Below the pieces are notes generated by a model. The model worked only from the letters and a program-made list of their open reading frames with translations. It did no database searches and was not told where the DNA came from. Shown one piece after another: positions 1-7,955 of a stretch of DNA of 59,105 nt; position 1 is the stretch's first letter; each line of letters opens with the position of its first letter. The position numbers and the translations under genes were made by a program. Source of the DNA: Pseudomonadota bacterium (GTDB lineage: Bacteria; Desulfobacterota; Desulfobacteria; Desulfobacterales; Desulfosarcinaceae). The stretch is from positions 1-59,105 of the forward strand of contig JAEYRZ010000054.1 of NCBI GenBank assembly GCA_023435265.1, read 5' to 3'.

Positions 1-1
1 C

Positions 2-121
2 GGCAGAACGTTCCAGCGGTTGGAAAAAGCCGGCGGCCGTGCTATGTGGGCGGTACCGCTTTGCCTGACCGACGCAATCGTCGAGAACGGCAGGGGAAGC
101 GCTGCACTCTTGGCAGGCTGT
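2..121 (+). CDS. 3' end of an unidentified gene (partial)
   Basis: Frame 2 is open from the window edge to a TGA at 119-121 and would encode the last 39 residues of a protein ending in ALLAGC. Codon third positions are GC-rich like the neighbouring genes, but the stretch is too short to recognise a family. The stop codon lies inside the left end of the repeat at 114-252, so the repeat seems to have inserted at, or supplied, the end of this gene. It could also be non-coding. Confidence 0.25.
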
Positions 122-252
122 TGAAAAACGAGCATAGAGCCGTCAGAAGACGCGCGGCTTTCAAAAAGCGCAGCATACACGCAGTATGTGAGCATTTTTA
201 AAAGCCGCGCAATGCAGCAGCACGGCTTGAGGCGAAGTTTTTCAATAGCCTG
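114..252. repeat. MITE-like element with 16-bp terminal inverted repeats
   Basis: The element begins CAGGCTGTTGAAAAAC and ends with its inverted copy at 237-252, with one mismatch. The interior (131-236) contains further imperfect inverted segments around AAAAGCCGCGC and GCGCGGCTTTC and has no coding potential. The same termini meet directly at 21130-21161, with the interior missing. Two copies with identical ends in one window suggest a non-autonomous mobile or palindromic family. No transposase is present. Confidence 0.7.
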
Positions 253-276
253 ATAAATGAACCAGCGAGGTCAGGA

Positions 277-1146
277 TTGAGCGAAGAAAACGTGCGAGTG
301 GATTGTTGGACCCCCGAACGCGTGCACAAGGCATTTCAGGCGGCGCTGCAGCAGCCTTCCGTCTACTCGGCCATGCTGCCTTTTTTCGAATCGGTCTACA
401 TGCTGCAGGAGGCTTCCGTAGCCTCCGCCCGCCCGGAACCCATGCGGGTGGATGCCCAGGCAGCGCCTCCGCGCCTGAAGTCGTCCCAGTTGACCGTGGA
501 CTGGCCGAATGCCCTGCATCTGCTGGGCAGCCTGTGCCAACAGGCCCATCAAGCGAACCCGGAATTGGAAACCGCGGCGCGCGTGATTGCCCCACGCCTG
601 GCCGAACCCGGGACCACTTTCAAACACGCACTTTTCCCGCTGATCGAAGACCGCCCGGAAGCGTTCGCTTCGGCGGCCGGCGAGCTGGGCGTCAAAGGCG
701 ATATTCTGGCCTTTTTTCTCTTCAACAGCGTGTGGCCCTCGATTGCCCGGCATGCCCGCAAAATCGCCGCCGGATTGAACCCGGACCCGGATCAGGGCGC
801 CTGCCCGATCTGCGGCGCCCCGCCTTTCCTGTCCTTGCTGGATGACGAAGGCCGCCGCGGGCTGGTGTGCTCCTTCTGTCGTCATCAATGGCATGCCAAG
901 CGCATTTTCTGCCCGTTTTGCGGAGAGAGCGATAACCGCGCCCTGAGCTATTTCTTCGCGGAAGAAGAAAAAGCCTATCGGGTGCATACCTGCCAGTCCT
1001 GCTTGAAGTACATCAAAAATGTGGATACCCGCGAACTGAAGCGTCTCTGCTACCCGCCGCTGGAAGCCGTTTTGACCGCCCACCTCGACCTTTCGGCCCA
1101 GCAGCTGGGATTCAAAAGCGTCACACCGGTCTGGCTGGCTTTGTAA
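277..1146 (+). CDS. fdhE: Formate dehydrogenase accessory protein FdhE
   Basis: The 289-residue protein matches the FdhE family, cytoplasmic rubredoxin-like factors needed for assembly of exported molybdenum or tungsten formate dehydrogenases. The C-terminal half carries the expected series of CxxC pairs: CPICG near residue 173, CSFC near 199, CPFCG near 212 and CQSC near 240. The start is a TTG at 277 with GAGG seven bases upstream; the nearby ATG at 257 is out of frame. It directly follows the repeat at 114-252 and converges with the sensor kinase. No formate dehydrogenase structural gene is visible, so it probably belonged to a locus extending left of the window. Confidence 0.88.
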   Translation: MSEENVRVDCWTPERVHKAFQAALQQPSVYSAMLPFFESVYMLQEASVASARPEPMRVDAQAAPPRLKSSQLTVDWPNALHLLGSLCQQAHQANPELETAARVIAPRLAEPGTTFKHALFPLIEDRPEAFASAAGELGVKGDILAFFLFNSVWPSIARHARKIAAGLNPDPDQGACPICGAPPFLSLLDDEGRRGLVCSFCRHQWHAKRIFCPFCGESDNRALSYFFAEEEKAYRVHTCQSCLKYIKNVDTRELKRLCYPPLEAVLTAHLDLSAQQLGFKSVTPVWLAL

Positions 1147-1183
1147 CCGTCTGATCGGGGAAGTGGTGTGCTGAAGCGCCGCG

Positions 1184-3058
1184 TCAGGCGGCGACCGGAA
1201 AAGAAAGCTTGAAGGTCGTGCCCTGACCTTCGAGGCTCGAGACTTCGATCTTGCCGCCGTAGTCTTCTACGATCCCGTAAGAAATCGAAAGCCCCAGTCC
1301 CATGCCTTCGCCCATTTCCTTGGTGGTAAAGAAGGCTTCGAAAATTTTTTTGCGCATGGCGTCCGGAATGCCGCTGCCGTTGTCGGACACCGAAACCACG
1401 GACCAGCCGTTTTCGGGATAGGTTCGGATGGTGATCCGGCGATCGAGGTCCGGGCACGTCTCCCCCCTTTGATTCAATGCATCGCGGGCATTGGTGACCA
1501 GATTGAAGATGACCTGCTCCAGGCGGTTCGGATGGGCCATCACGACCGGTTGATCGGCCCCCAGGTCGAGTTCGACCGTAATATTCTGCAAAGCCAGCTG
1601 CCTGCCCAGGATTTTCAGGACACTGTTGACCGGCTGGTTCAAGGAGACTTTCTCGCGGCTGAAATCCGACTTGCGGCCGAAGTCACGCAAGCGCTTGATG
1701 ATGTCCGTGGCGCGATCGACCTGCCGGCTGATCTCCTCGACGACGACCTGCACATCCTTGAGTTGCATCTTGCGCTGGTCCTCGCTGATCATGTCCAGAA
1801 ACTCGCTGCCCATCTTGATGGCATTCAGGGGCTGGTTCAATTCATGCGCGATTCCGGCCGACATCTCGCCCAGCGTTTTCAATTTGCTGAATTGTATCAG
1901 AAGATTGTCCTTTTCCACCATCTCAGTGATATCCGTGGTGGCGACGATCAGGGCCTCTTTGTCGCCGTATGTGACCGGGCAGGCCTGAACATTCACGTAA
2001 AAGGGGAGATCGCCTTTTTTCAAATAGCGTTCCTTGGCGCTGACGATCACCGTTTCGGAGGCTGAACCCTCCTTGCGGCCGTCCGCGGCGGCATGCGGCG
2101 CGTAGTCGAAGCGCCCCAGGATCGAGAATGGTTTGCCCTTGAGTTCATCGCGGCTGTATCCATACGTATCTTCGGCCGTGGGGTTGGCATCCAGTATTCT
2201 GAACGACTGTCGTTCGAGGACGAAAATCGGGTTGGGGCCGCTGGCAAACAAGGAGCGGTACTTCTGTTCCGATTCACGCAATTTGATTTGGGACTGAATG
2301 ATGCGCTGGGTCATGTTGTGGAAGGAATAGGCCAACTTGTGGACTTCATCCTTGGCTGGATTGCGGCTTTGCACCTGGCGGTCCAGATCGACGTGCACCT
2401 CGAAATTTCCCCGGCTGAGGGCATCCGAAATCAGGGTCAACTGCGAGATCGGCTGGGTGATGTAGCGGGCCAGCCAGTGGCTGAGAATGAAGCAGAAGAC
2501 GGTCACGACCGACACGAACCCCAGGAAGGTGATGCGCAGTTTGCCGATCAGCAGATCGATGTGTTTTTTATAGAGGCCGACATGGATGCTTCCGATCTGG
2601 TAGATGCCTTCAAGCACCGGCACGGCGACGTCATAAACATCCTCGCCGCCGAGGCGCAGCAGGGCCACCTGGTGCGGCAGGTCGGGGGCCATATGGTTGG
2701 CTGTCTGAAGGCCGTGGGGAAAAGGAATCACGAAAGTATGCGCCAGGACGTTGTCCTGCTTGTCCTGGACGAAGATATAATTGATCAGCAGGCGGCGTTC
2801 GCCCAGACGCGCTTCGAAAATCAGGCTGGTCAACTGGCCGATGTCCTTGGTCAGCATGAATGTGCGGCCGCTTTCGGCGATGCTGTTGGCGATTCCCAGG
2901 CCGCGCAGTTTGAGCTCCGAGGTCAGACCGGAGATCAGAATCCAGCGCGTAAAGACGGCGATGAGCACGCTGATCAGCAGAATGACCAGCGTGGTGGTGA
3001 TGAAAATCTTGTTTTTCAGGCTGGTGCTGCCCAGCCGCGCCGCTATTCGTTTAACCAT
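1184..3058 (-). CDS. Membrane sensor histidine kinase (HAMP-PAS-HisKA-HATPase)
   Basis: A 624-residue two-component sensor. Transmembrane segment 1 lies near residues 19-42, followed by an extracytoplasmic domain of about 130 residues and a second membrane segment near 176-200. A HAMP linker runs to about 255 and a PAS domain covers about 265-385. The HisKA domain has the phosphoacceptor H405 in GIAHELNQPLNAI. The C-terminal ATPase domain has an N box (NLVTNARDAL) and glycine-rich boxes (DNGSGIP, GMGLGLS). The start overlaps the end of the binding-protein gene (3043-4227) by 16 bp, so the two are co-transcribed and likely form one signalling unit. No response regulator lies alongside. Confidence 0.9.
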   Translation of the reverse strand: MVKRIAARLGSTSLKNKIFITTTLVILLISVLIAVFTRWILISGLTSELKLRGLGIANSIAESGRTFMLTKDIGQLTSLIFEARLGERRLLINYIFVQDKQDNVLAHTFVIPFPHGLQTANHMAPDLPHQVALLRLGGEDVYDVAVPVLEGIYQIGSIHVGLYKKHIDLLIGKLRITFLGFVSVVTVFCFILSHWLARYITQPISQLTLISDALSRGNFEVHVDLDRQVQSRNPAKDEVHKLAYSFHNMTQRIIQSQIKLRESEQKYRSLFASGPNPIFVLERQSFRILDANPTAEDTYGYSRDELKGKPFSILGRFDYAPHAAADGRKEGSASETVIVSAKERYLKKGDLPFYVNVQACPVTYGDKEALIVATTDITEMVEKDNLLIQFSKLKTLGEMSAGIAHELNQPLNAIKMGSEFLDMISEDQRKMQLKDVQVVVEEISRQVDRATDIIKRLRDFGRKSDFSREKVSLNQPVNSVLKILGRQLALQNITVELDLGADQPVVMAHPNRLEQVIFNLVTNARDALNQRGETCPDLDRRITIRTYPENGWSVVSVSDNGSGIPDAMRKKIFEAFFTTKEMGEGMGLGLSISYGIVEDYGGKIEVSSLEGQGTTFKLSFPVAA

Positions 3059-4227
3059 ACAAAACGGCCGTCTTTGATGATCGTGAAGTAGACCCGCTCG
3101 AGCCCCTGATGATCGGCCGGGCTGAAGGCGAGCGGGTTGTCGATCCCCAGATCGAACTGCTGAATCGATTCGATCGCATCGATGAACCGCTCGCGGTCGA
3201 GGGCCGGTCCGGCGCGGCGCAAGCCTTCCACGAGGACTTTGGCATTGATGTACCCTTCCAGGCTGACGAAGTTGGGCGCGTCGTCGGGAAAGTACTTTTT
3301 CAGTCGCTGCACATAATCATCGGCACCCCACATGCGCAACTCCTTGCGCCGCGGCTCGGGCGGCGGAACCACCTGGGTGATGATCACCCCTTCCGCATCC
3401 GGACCCAGGATGCGGCACAGTTCATCGGCGCCGACAAACGACACGTTGGTAAAGGCAGGGCGGAAGTTTCTGGAGAGCGCCAGCTGAATAAACCGCGCGC
3501 ACGGTTCATACGTGCCGATCATGACCACCGCCTCCGCCCCGGCCGCCATGATTTTATCCAGGCCTTCTTCGACCTGAAGCGTGCCGCGCACATAGGTGCC
3601 GGTCGCCACCGGCACCAAATCATACTGCTTCAGCGCTAGCTCGGTGCCGCGCAATCCGTCGAAGCCGTAGGCGTCATATTGGTAGAATACGGCAATTTTG
3701 CGCACCTGCCTTTTTTCCACCAGATGTTGCACCATCGCGCCGGTCTCCTGATAGTACGAGGCGCGGACATTGATCAGGTACCGGCTGAGGGGTTCCCGCA
3801 AGGCATGGGCGCCGGTGAACATGCCCACCAGCGGAATACGCGCCTCCTGGACCAGGGGCACGATCTTGACCGCCGTGGGGGTGCCGACATAGCAGAAAAG
3901 GGCGAAAACGTTGTCTTCGATAATCAGGCGCTGGGTATTGAGCACACATCTCGGCGGGTCGTAGCCGTCGTCATAATGGATGACCCGGATCTGACGGCCA
4001 TGAATGCCGCCGGATTCATTGATATGATGAATGTAGGCCAGGGCGCCGTGAAGGGTCTGCGTTCCGAGGTACCCGGCATGGCCGGCCAGGGCCAGTGAGG
4101 AGCCGATCACGATTTCATCGGCGCTGATGCCCGTCATCGCCGAGTTGGTCGGCAGGGGGGCCAAATCCTTTTGTCACCCCACTGCGGCAAGCATTGCGAG
4201 GACAAAAGCGAGCGTGATGCGGTTCAT
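3043..4227 (-). CDS. ABC-type (LivK-like) substrate-binding lipoprotein with in-frame TGA at codon 18
   Basis: The mature part, about 375 residues, is a Peripla_BP_6 type binding protein: EIVIGSSLALAG at the start, INESGGIHGRQI, then a two-lobed body. The ATG at 4227 gives a convincing lipoprotein signal, MNRITLAFVLAMLAAVG, followed by an in-frame TGA (4176-4174) exactly where the lipobox cysteine should be, then QKDLAPLPT in the same frame. Without the upstream part the protein has no export signal; the only initiation codon left near the break is a TTG at 4164. Possible readings are a Cys-to-stop mutation, a sequencing error or selenocysteine at the lipobox; no convincing SECIS follows. No permease or ATPase is nearby; it overlaps the sensor kinase and is probably its ligand-binding partner. 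Confidence 0.75.
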
Positions 4228-4682
4228 TGAAGACCTGTAATGGGGAATGAATCGGATAATTCAATCTGGCATGGATCGGTACGGCACGCAAGCAGGATTT
4301 TACCCGCCGCGTTCCTATCCGAACCTTCCCGGACATCCGGCGCGAAGCCTTTGACCCGCACTCCGGAGCCGATAAATGACGAAAAAAATCCCGCCACTTG
4401 CAACGCCCTGGGATTTGATATATTTGAACTCGGATGATAAACAGCCCTTTTTGGGCTGTCATACTTTTGAATCTTCTAACTTGAAATCGACACGCTTCAT
4501 AGTCGCCGCGAATGAATCGGTGGAATGTGCCAAGGTGCTGAATTCCGCGATCGATAGGCAGTATTATGCTGGTTTCATGAACCGCTCGGCCCTTCCATAT
4601 GGATGCGGGGGATGTCATGCAATTCATGACGGACATTTCCCCGGTCCATTTTTTTATTCTTAACCGCACTTAGGAGGTGCCA
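4228..4682. other. Divergent intergenic region between binding protein and hydrogenase
   Basis: This 455-bp stretch separates the minus-strand binding protein from the plus-strand hydrogenase and should hold promoters for both. It contains a perfect 7-bp hairpin at 4441-4459 (ACAGCCC, loop TTTTT, GGGCTGT) just after a possible promoter. Short open frames cross the region but show no family resemblance or ribosome site. No canonical sigma-54 GG-N10-GC element was found. Confidence 0.5.
4397..4424 (+). promoter_or_regulatory. Possible sigma70-type promoter for the hydrogenase
   Basis: CTTGCA at 4397-4402 and TATATT at 4419-4424 are separated by 16 bp. They lie about 260 bp ahead of the small-subunit start, directly before the 4441-4459 hairpin. 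The match is moderate and unsupported by other evidence. Confidence 0.3.
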
Positions 4683-5624
4683 ATGGAGAACCAGAAACAA
4701 TTCTACGAAAGGTTGGAGAGCAAGGGGGTCTCACGAAGGGACTTTATGAAGTACTGTACCTTCCTGACCGCCACCATGGGGCTGTCCGCGTCCTTTGTCC
4801 CCAAGGTGGCCGAAGTGTTCGCCGCGCCCAAACAGAGACCGCCGGTGATCTGGCTGCACTTTGCAGAGTGCACCGGCTGCTCCGAAGCGCTGCTGCGCTC
4901 CATGTACCCCCACATCGACCAGCTTGTCCTGGAGGTTCTGTCCGTCGAGTATCATGAAACCATCATGGCGGCGGCCGGCAAGCAGGCCGAAGAGCAATTG
5001 CACAAGGCGGTCCAGGACCACGCCGGCAAGTTCATCTGCGTGGTCGAAGGCGCGGTCGGCACGAACTACAACGGCGGCTACGGCAAGGTCGGCGGCCGCA
5101 GCTTCCTGGAAATCGCCAAGGAGGTGTGTCCCAAGGCCGCGGCCACCATCTGCTTCGGCACATGCTCCTCTTTCGGCGGCGTACAAGCCGCTGCGCCGAA
5201 TCCCGGCGGTTACAAGGGGGTCGGCGAGGCCATCGGCATGAAAACGCTCAATATCCCCGGATGCCCGCCCAACCCGGTCAACCTCATCGGGACGGTGGTC
5301 AACTATCTCCTCCTGGGCAAATTGCCCGAACTGGACAACCTGGGTCGACCGCTTTTTGCTTTCGGCAAGACGATCCACGATCAGTGCCCGAGGCGCGCGC
5401 ACTTCGATAACGAAGAGTTCGTGACCGAGTTCGGTTCTCAGGAAGCCAGTCTGGGATACTGCCTGTACAAGATGGGTTGCCGTGGACCGGAAACCTACAA
5501 CAACTGCCCGGTAGCCAAGTTCAACGATGGCACCAGTTGGCCGGTCGAAGCCGGACATCCCTGCATCGGATGCAGCGAGCCCGGCTTCTGGGACAAGATG
5601 AGTCCCTTTTATGAAGAAGCTTAA
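4683..5624 (+). CDS. Periplasmic [NiFe] hydrogenase small subunit, Tat-exported
   Basis: The 313-residue electron-transfer subunit of a group 1-type uptake hydrogenase. The start is the ATG at 4683 with AGGAGG five bases upstream, rather than an in-frame GTG at 4677. A twin-arginine signal is present (SRRDFMK, R18-R19), with cleavage expected near the VFAAP segment. Cluster ligands are visible: CTGCSE, CFGTCSS and the GCPP cysteine for the proximal cluster; HDQC plus two later cysteines for the distal; NNCP and HPCIGC for the medial. The medial site has Pro in SWPVEAG, the pattern of a [3Fe-4S] cluster as in standard [NiFe] enzymes. The large subunit follows after 39 bp, and its export should depend on this signal. 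Confidence 0.95.
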   Translation: MENQKQFYERLESKGVSRRDFMKYCTFLTATMGLSASFVPKVAEVFAAPKQRPPVIWLHFAECTGCSEALLRSMYPHIDQLVLEVLSVEYHETIMAAAGKQAEEQLHKAVQDHAGKFICVVEGAVGTNYNGGYGKVGGRSFLEIAKEVCPKAAATICFGTCSSFGGVQAAAPNPGGYKGVGEAIGMKTLNIPGCPPNPVNLIGTVVNYLLLGKLPELDNLGRPLFAFGKTIHDQCPRRAHFDNEEFVTEFGSQEASLGYCLYKMGCRGPETYNNCPVAKFNDGTSWPVEAGHPCIGCSEPGFWDKMSPFYEEA

Positions 5625-5663
5625 TTCACGTTGAAAACCCTTTACGCACAGGGAGGAGATTAT

Positions 5664-7313
5664 ATGGGCAACCGAGTCGTTATAGATCCCATCACCAGAA
5701 TCGAAGGCCATCTCCGCATCGAAGTCGAGGTGGAAGGCGGCAAAGTCAAAAATGCCTGGAGTTCGGGCCAGATGTTCCGTGGCATCGAGATGATCCTCAA
5801 GGGCCGCGATCCGCGCGATGCACAGCATTTCGTGCAACGCTCCTGCGGTGTCTGAACGTATACGCATGCTCTGTCCTCGGTGAGGGCAGTCGATATGGCC
5901 TACGGCGTGACCATTCCCAAAAACGCCCGGATCATCCGCAATCTGATGCATGGTGCCCAGTTCCAGCACGATCACCTGGTCCATTTCTACCACCTGCACG
6001 CCCTGGACTGGGTCGACATCGTCAGCGCGCTCAAGGCCGACCCGCAGAAAACCGCGGCGCTCTCCGACAACGTCTCCAACGCCAAAGTGGGCGGCAGCGC
6101 TTATTTCAAACAAGTTCAGCAACGGCTGCAGACCTTTGTCGATAGCGGTCAACTGGGCCCCTTCGCCAACGCCTATTGGGGACACTCGGCCTACAAACTG
6201 CCGCCCGAAGCCAACCTGATGGCGGCCGCGCATTACATCGAAGCGCTGCGCCTGCAGGCGCGGGCCGCGCGCATGCATGCCATTTTCGGCGGCAAGAATC
6301 CCCATCCCCAGGGGCTGGTGGTGGGCGGCGTCACCTGCGCGGCGGACCTGACTCCCGACCGCATCGCCGAATTCCTGTTCCTGACCAAGGAGACGCAGGA
6401 GTTTATCAAGAACGTCTATATTCCCGACCTTCTGGCCGTCGCCTCGTTCTACAAGGATTGGGGCGCCATCGGCGGTACGACCAACTTCCTGGCCTGGGGC
6501 GAATTTCCGCTCACCGAGAAAGAGCCCGAGAGCCTCTATATGCCGCGCGGCGTGATCCTGAAGCGCGACCTGGCCAACGTCAAAATGGCCGATCCGGCCA
6601 AGGTCACCGAAGACGTCACCCGGGCCTGGTACGAGAAGGGATCGCCCAAGCATCCCTACGAAGGCGAAACCAAGCCGCTCCAGGCAGACCCCAAATACGA
6701 ACCGGACAAAGGCAAGTATTCCTGGTTCAAGGCGCCGCGCTATGAAGGCGAGCCGTGCGAAGTGGGTCCGCTGGCGCGCGTGCTGGTGGCTTACGGCAAA
6801 GGCCATAAGGACATCAAGCCGATCGTCGACAGCGTGCTCGCCAAGCTGGGTGTCCCGGCTACGGCGCTGTTCTCGACCCTGGGCCGCACCGCCGCGCGCG
6901 GCATCGAAACCATCGCCATCGGCGATGCCACCGAGCAGTGGGTCATGGAATTGGTGGAGAATATCAAGAGCGGCGATACCAAGACCTACGAACCGTACGA
7001 AATCAAGGACAAGGGCAAGGGCGTGGGCCTGAACGATGTCCCGCGCGGCGCCCTGGGCCACTGGGTCGAAGTCGAAGGCAAGAAGATCAAGAATTACCAG
7101 TACGTGGTGCCCTCGACCTGGAACCTCTGCCCGCGCGATGCCAAGGGCAAGCTGGGTCCGGTGGAAGAAGCCTTGATCGGCACGCCGGTTGCCGATCCGG
7201 CCAAACCGCTGGAAATTCTGCGCACGGTCCATTCGTTCGACCCGTGCATCGCCTGCGGCGTGCACGTGATCGATCCGCATTCCAACCGGGTTTATAAAGT
7301 AAAAGCCCTGTAG
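5664..7313 (+). CDS. [NiFe] hydrogenase large subunit with N-terminal selenocysteine (TGA read through)
   Basis: The catalytic H2-oxidising subunit is 549 residues if TGA 5853-5855 is decoded as residue 64. The start is ATG 5664 behind GGAGGAG. Frame and homology continue across the TGA: RIEGHLRIEVE at the N-terminus, then RSCGV-U-TYTHALSS, matching the canonical RxCGxCxxxH motif. C61 is thus the first ligand and U64 replaces the second, the cysteine that bridges Ni and Fe in known structures. The C-terminal motif DPCIACGVH retains C528 and C531, with a 15-residue tail after H534 for peptidase removal. A SECIS-like hairpin lies at 5871-5889. Classical [NiFeSe] enzymes carry Sec at the first C-terminal cysteine instead. 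Length agrees with the Desulfovibrio-type family. Standard gene calling would split it in two. Confidence 0.9.
5853..5855 (+). other. In-frame TGA, probable selenocysteine codon (residue 64)
   Basis: The codon follows TGC GGT GTC and precedes ACG TAT ACG CAT, so it occupies the second cysteine of the RxCGxCxxxH nickel-binding motif. The downstream frame stays open for 485 codons with strong family conservation, so this is not the natural end of a gene. Selenocysteine is inferred; a TGC/TGT-to-TGA mutation or sequencing error is the alternative. Confidence 0.82.
5871..5889 (+). promoter_or_regulatory. Bacterial SECIS-like hairpin
   Basis: CTGTCCTC (5871-5878) pairs with GAGGGCAG (5882-5889) over eight base pairs including one G-U, closing a GGT loop at 5879-5881. 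The loop begins 24 nt after the TGA, within the 16-37 nt spacing known for SelB-dependent SECIS elements, and a GGU loop recalls that of E. coli fdhF. The element lies wholly within coding sequence, as is normal in bacteria. Confidence 0.8.
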
Positions 7314-7323
7314 CCGTTATCCC

Positions 7324-7360
7324 GGCCCCGGTCCTGCTTGCACGGACCGGGGCCTTTTTT
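7324..7360 (+). terminator. Intrinsic terminator after hydrogenase genes
   Basis: An 11-bp perfect GC stem (GGCCCCGGTCC and its complement, loop 7335-7343) is followed by TTTTTT at 7355-7360. It separates the structural genes from the maturation operon starting at 7449, which must have its own promoter or rely on read-through. Confidence 0.92.
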
Positions 7361-7448
7361 GTGGGTTGTCGTCTGCCGGCGCCGCCGGATTCGGGTTTTC
7401 CATCCAGCGGGTTCCTTCCGCCGCGGCGCTGTGCTATGGTGCTTTACC

Positions 7449-7955
7449 ATGACTGAAGAACGCATCGTCATTCTGGGCATCGGATGCACGCTTTATGCGG
7501 ACCAGGGCTTCGGTGTGCATGTGGTGCAGGAGCTAGAGCGGCGCTATGATCTGCCGGACCACGTTCTGGTGGTCGACGGCGGGCTTGTCGGCGTGGGGCT
7601 TACCGGGGTGGTCGCCGGCGCCAGGCATGTCATCGCCGTGGATGCGATGCGCTCCAACGGGCGGCCGGGCGACATGTACCGCCTGGAAGGTGCACAGATC
7701 CTGCAACGCCTTACGACCAAGAATCAGATTCAACAGGTGGAGTTTTTGGAAGCGCTGGCGCATTGCCAGGCGTTGGACCGCCCCCCGGAAGCGGTGTTGC
7801 TGGCTGCGGAGCCGGAAGATACGCGCAGTCTGGCCTTCGAACTGACACCACCCCTTGCACGGGCGCTCGATCCCATGATTGCGCAGGTGCTCGCCGAATT
7901 GGACCGCCTGGGTGTACACTATACATCGAAAGGAACAGGTGCGGCATGTGCTTAG
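7449..7955 (+). CDS. HyaD/HybD-family hydrogenase maturation peptidase with altered metal site
   Basis: A 168-residue member of the endopeptidase family that trims the large-subunit C-terminus after nickel insertion. Fold motifs are kept: ILGIG at 8-12, VVDGG at 41-45, VDAM at 64-67. Compared with the intact paralogue at 8188-8727, the metal ligands known from E. coli HybD (Glu16, Asp62, His93) read Q19, D65 and Q95, so two of three are lost, and the usual Asn of GxGN is C13. It is collinear with the second peptidase over its length. It may be inactive, a chaperone, or adapted to an unusual large subunit. The start is ATG 7449; its end overlaps hypC by 10 bp. Confidence 0.82.
   Translation: MTEERIVILGIGCTLYADQGFGVHVVQELERRYDLPDHVLVVDGGLVGVGLTGVVAGARHVIAVDAMRSNGRPGDMYRLEGAQILQRLTTKNQIQQVEFLEALAHCQALDRPPEAVLLAAEPEDTRSLAFELTPPLARALDPMIAQVLAELDRLGVHYTSKGTGAACA

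Noticed and set aside
4174..4176. Selenocysteine as the preferred reading of the lipobox TGA
   Set aside because: The 5-bp stem downstream has a C-rich loop without the G/GU feature, and no Sec-lipidated protein is known. Kept only as an alternative to mutation.
4376..4663. 95-codon frame upstream of the hydrogenase
   Set aside because: No ribosome site, atypical composition compared with neighbours, and it overlaps the possible promoter and hairpin.
5853..5855. Genome-wide reassignment of TGA to a sense codon
   Set aside because: TGA ends many genes here (for example hypC, rimO and gatC, in tight ATGA overlaps), so it functions as a stop elsewhere.
4731..7280. 849-codon open frame antisense to the hydrogenase genes
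   Set aside because: It is a shadow of GC-rich coding on the other strand. The plus strand encodes well-conserved hydrogenase subunits; the antisense translation resembles no family and has no ribosome site.
5664..7313. Ordinary [NiFeSe] hydrogenase
   Set aside because: The Sec of those enzymes is in the C-terminal DPUxxC motif; here that motif has two TGC cysteines.
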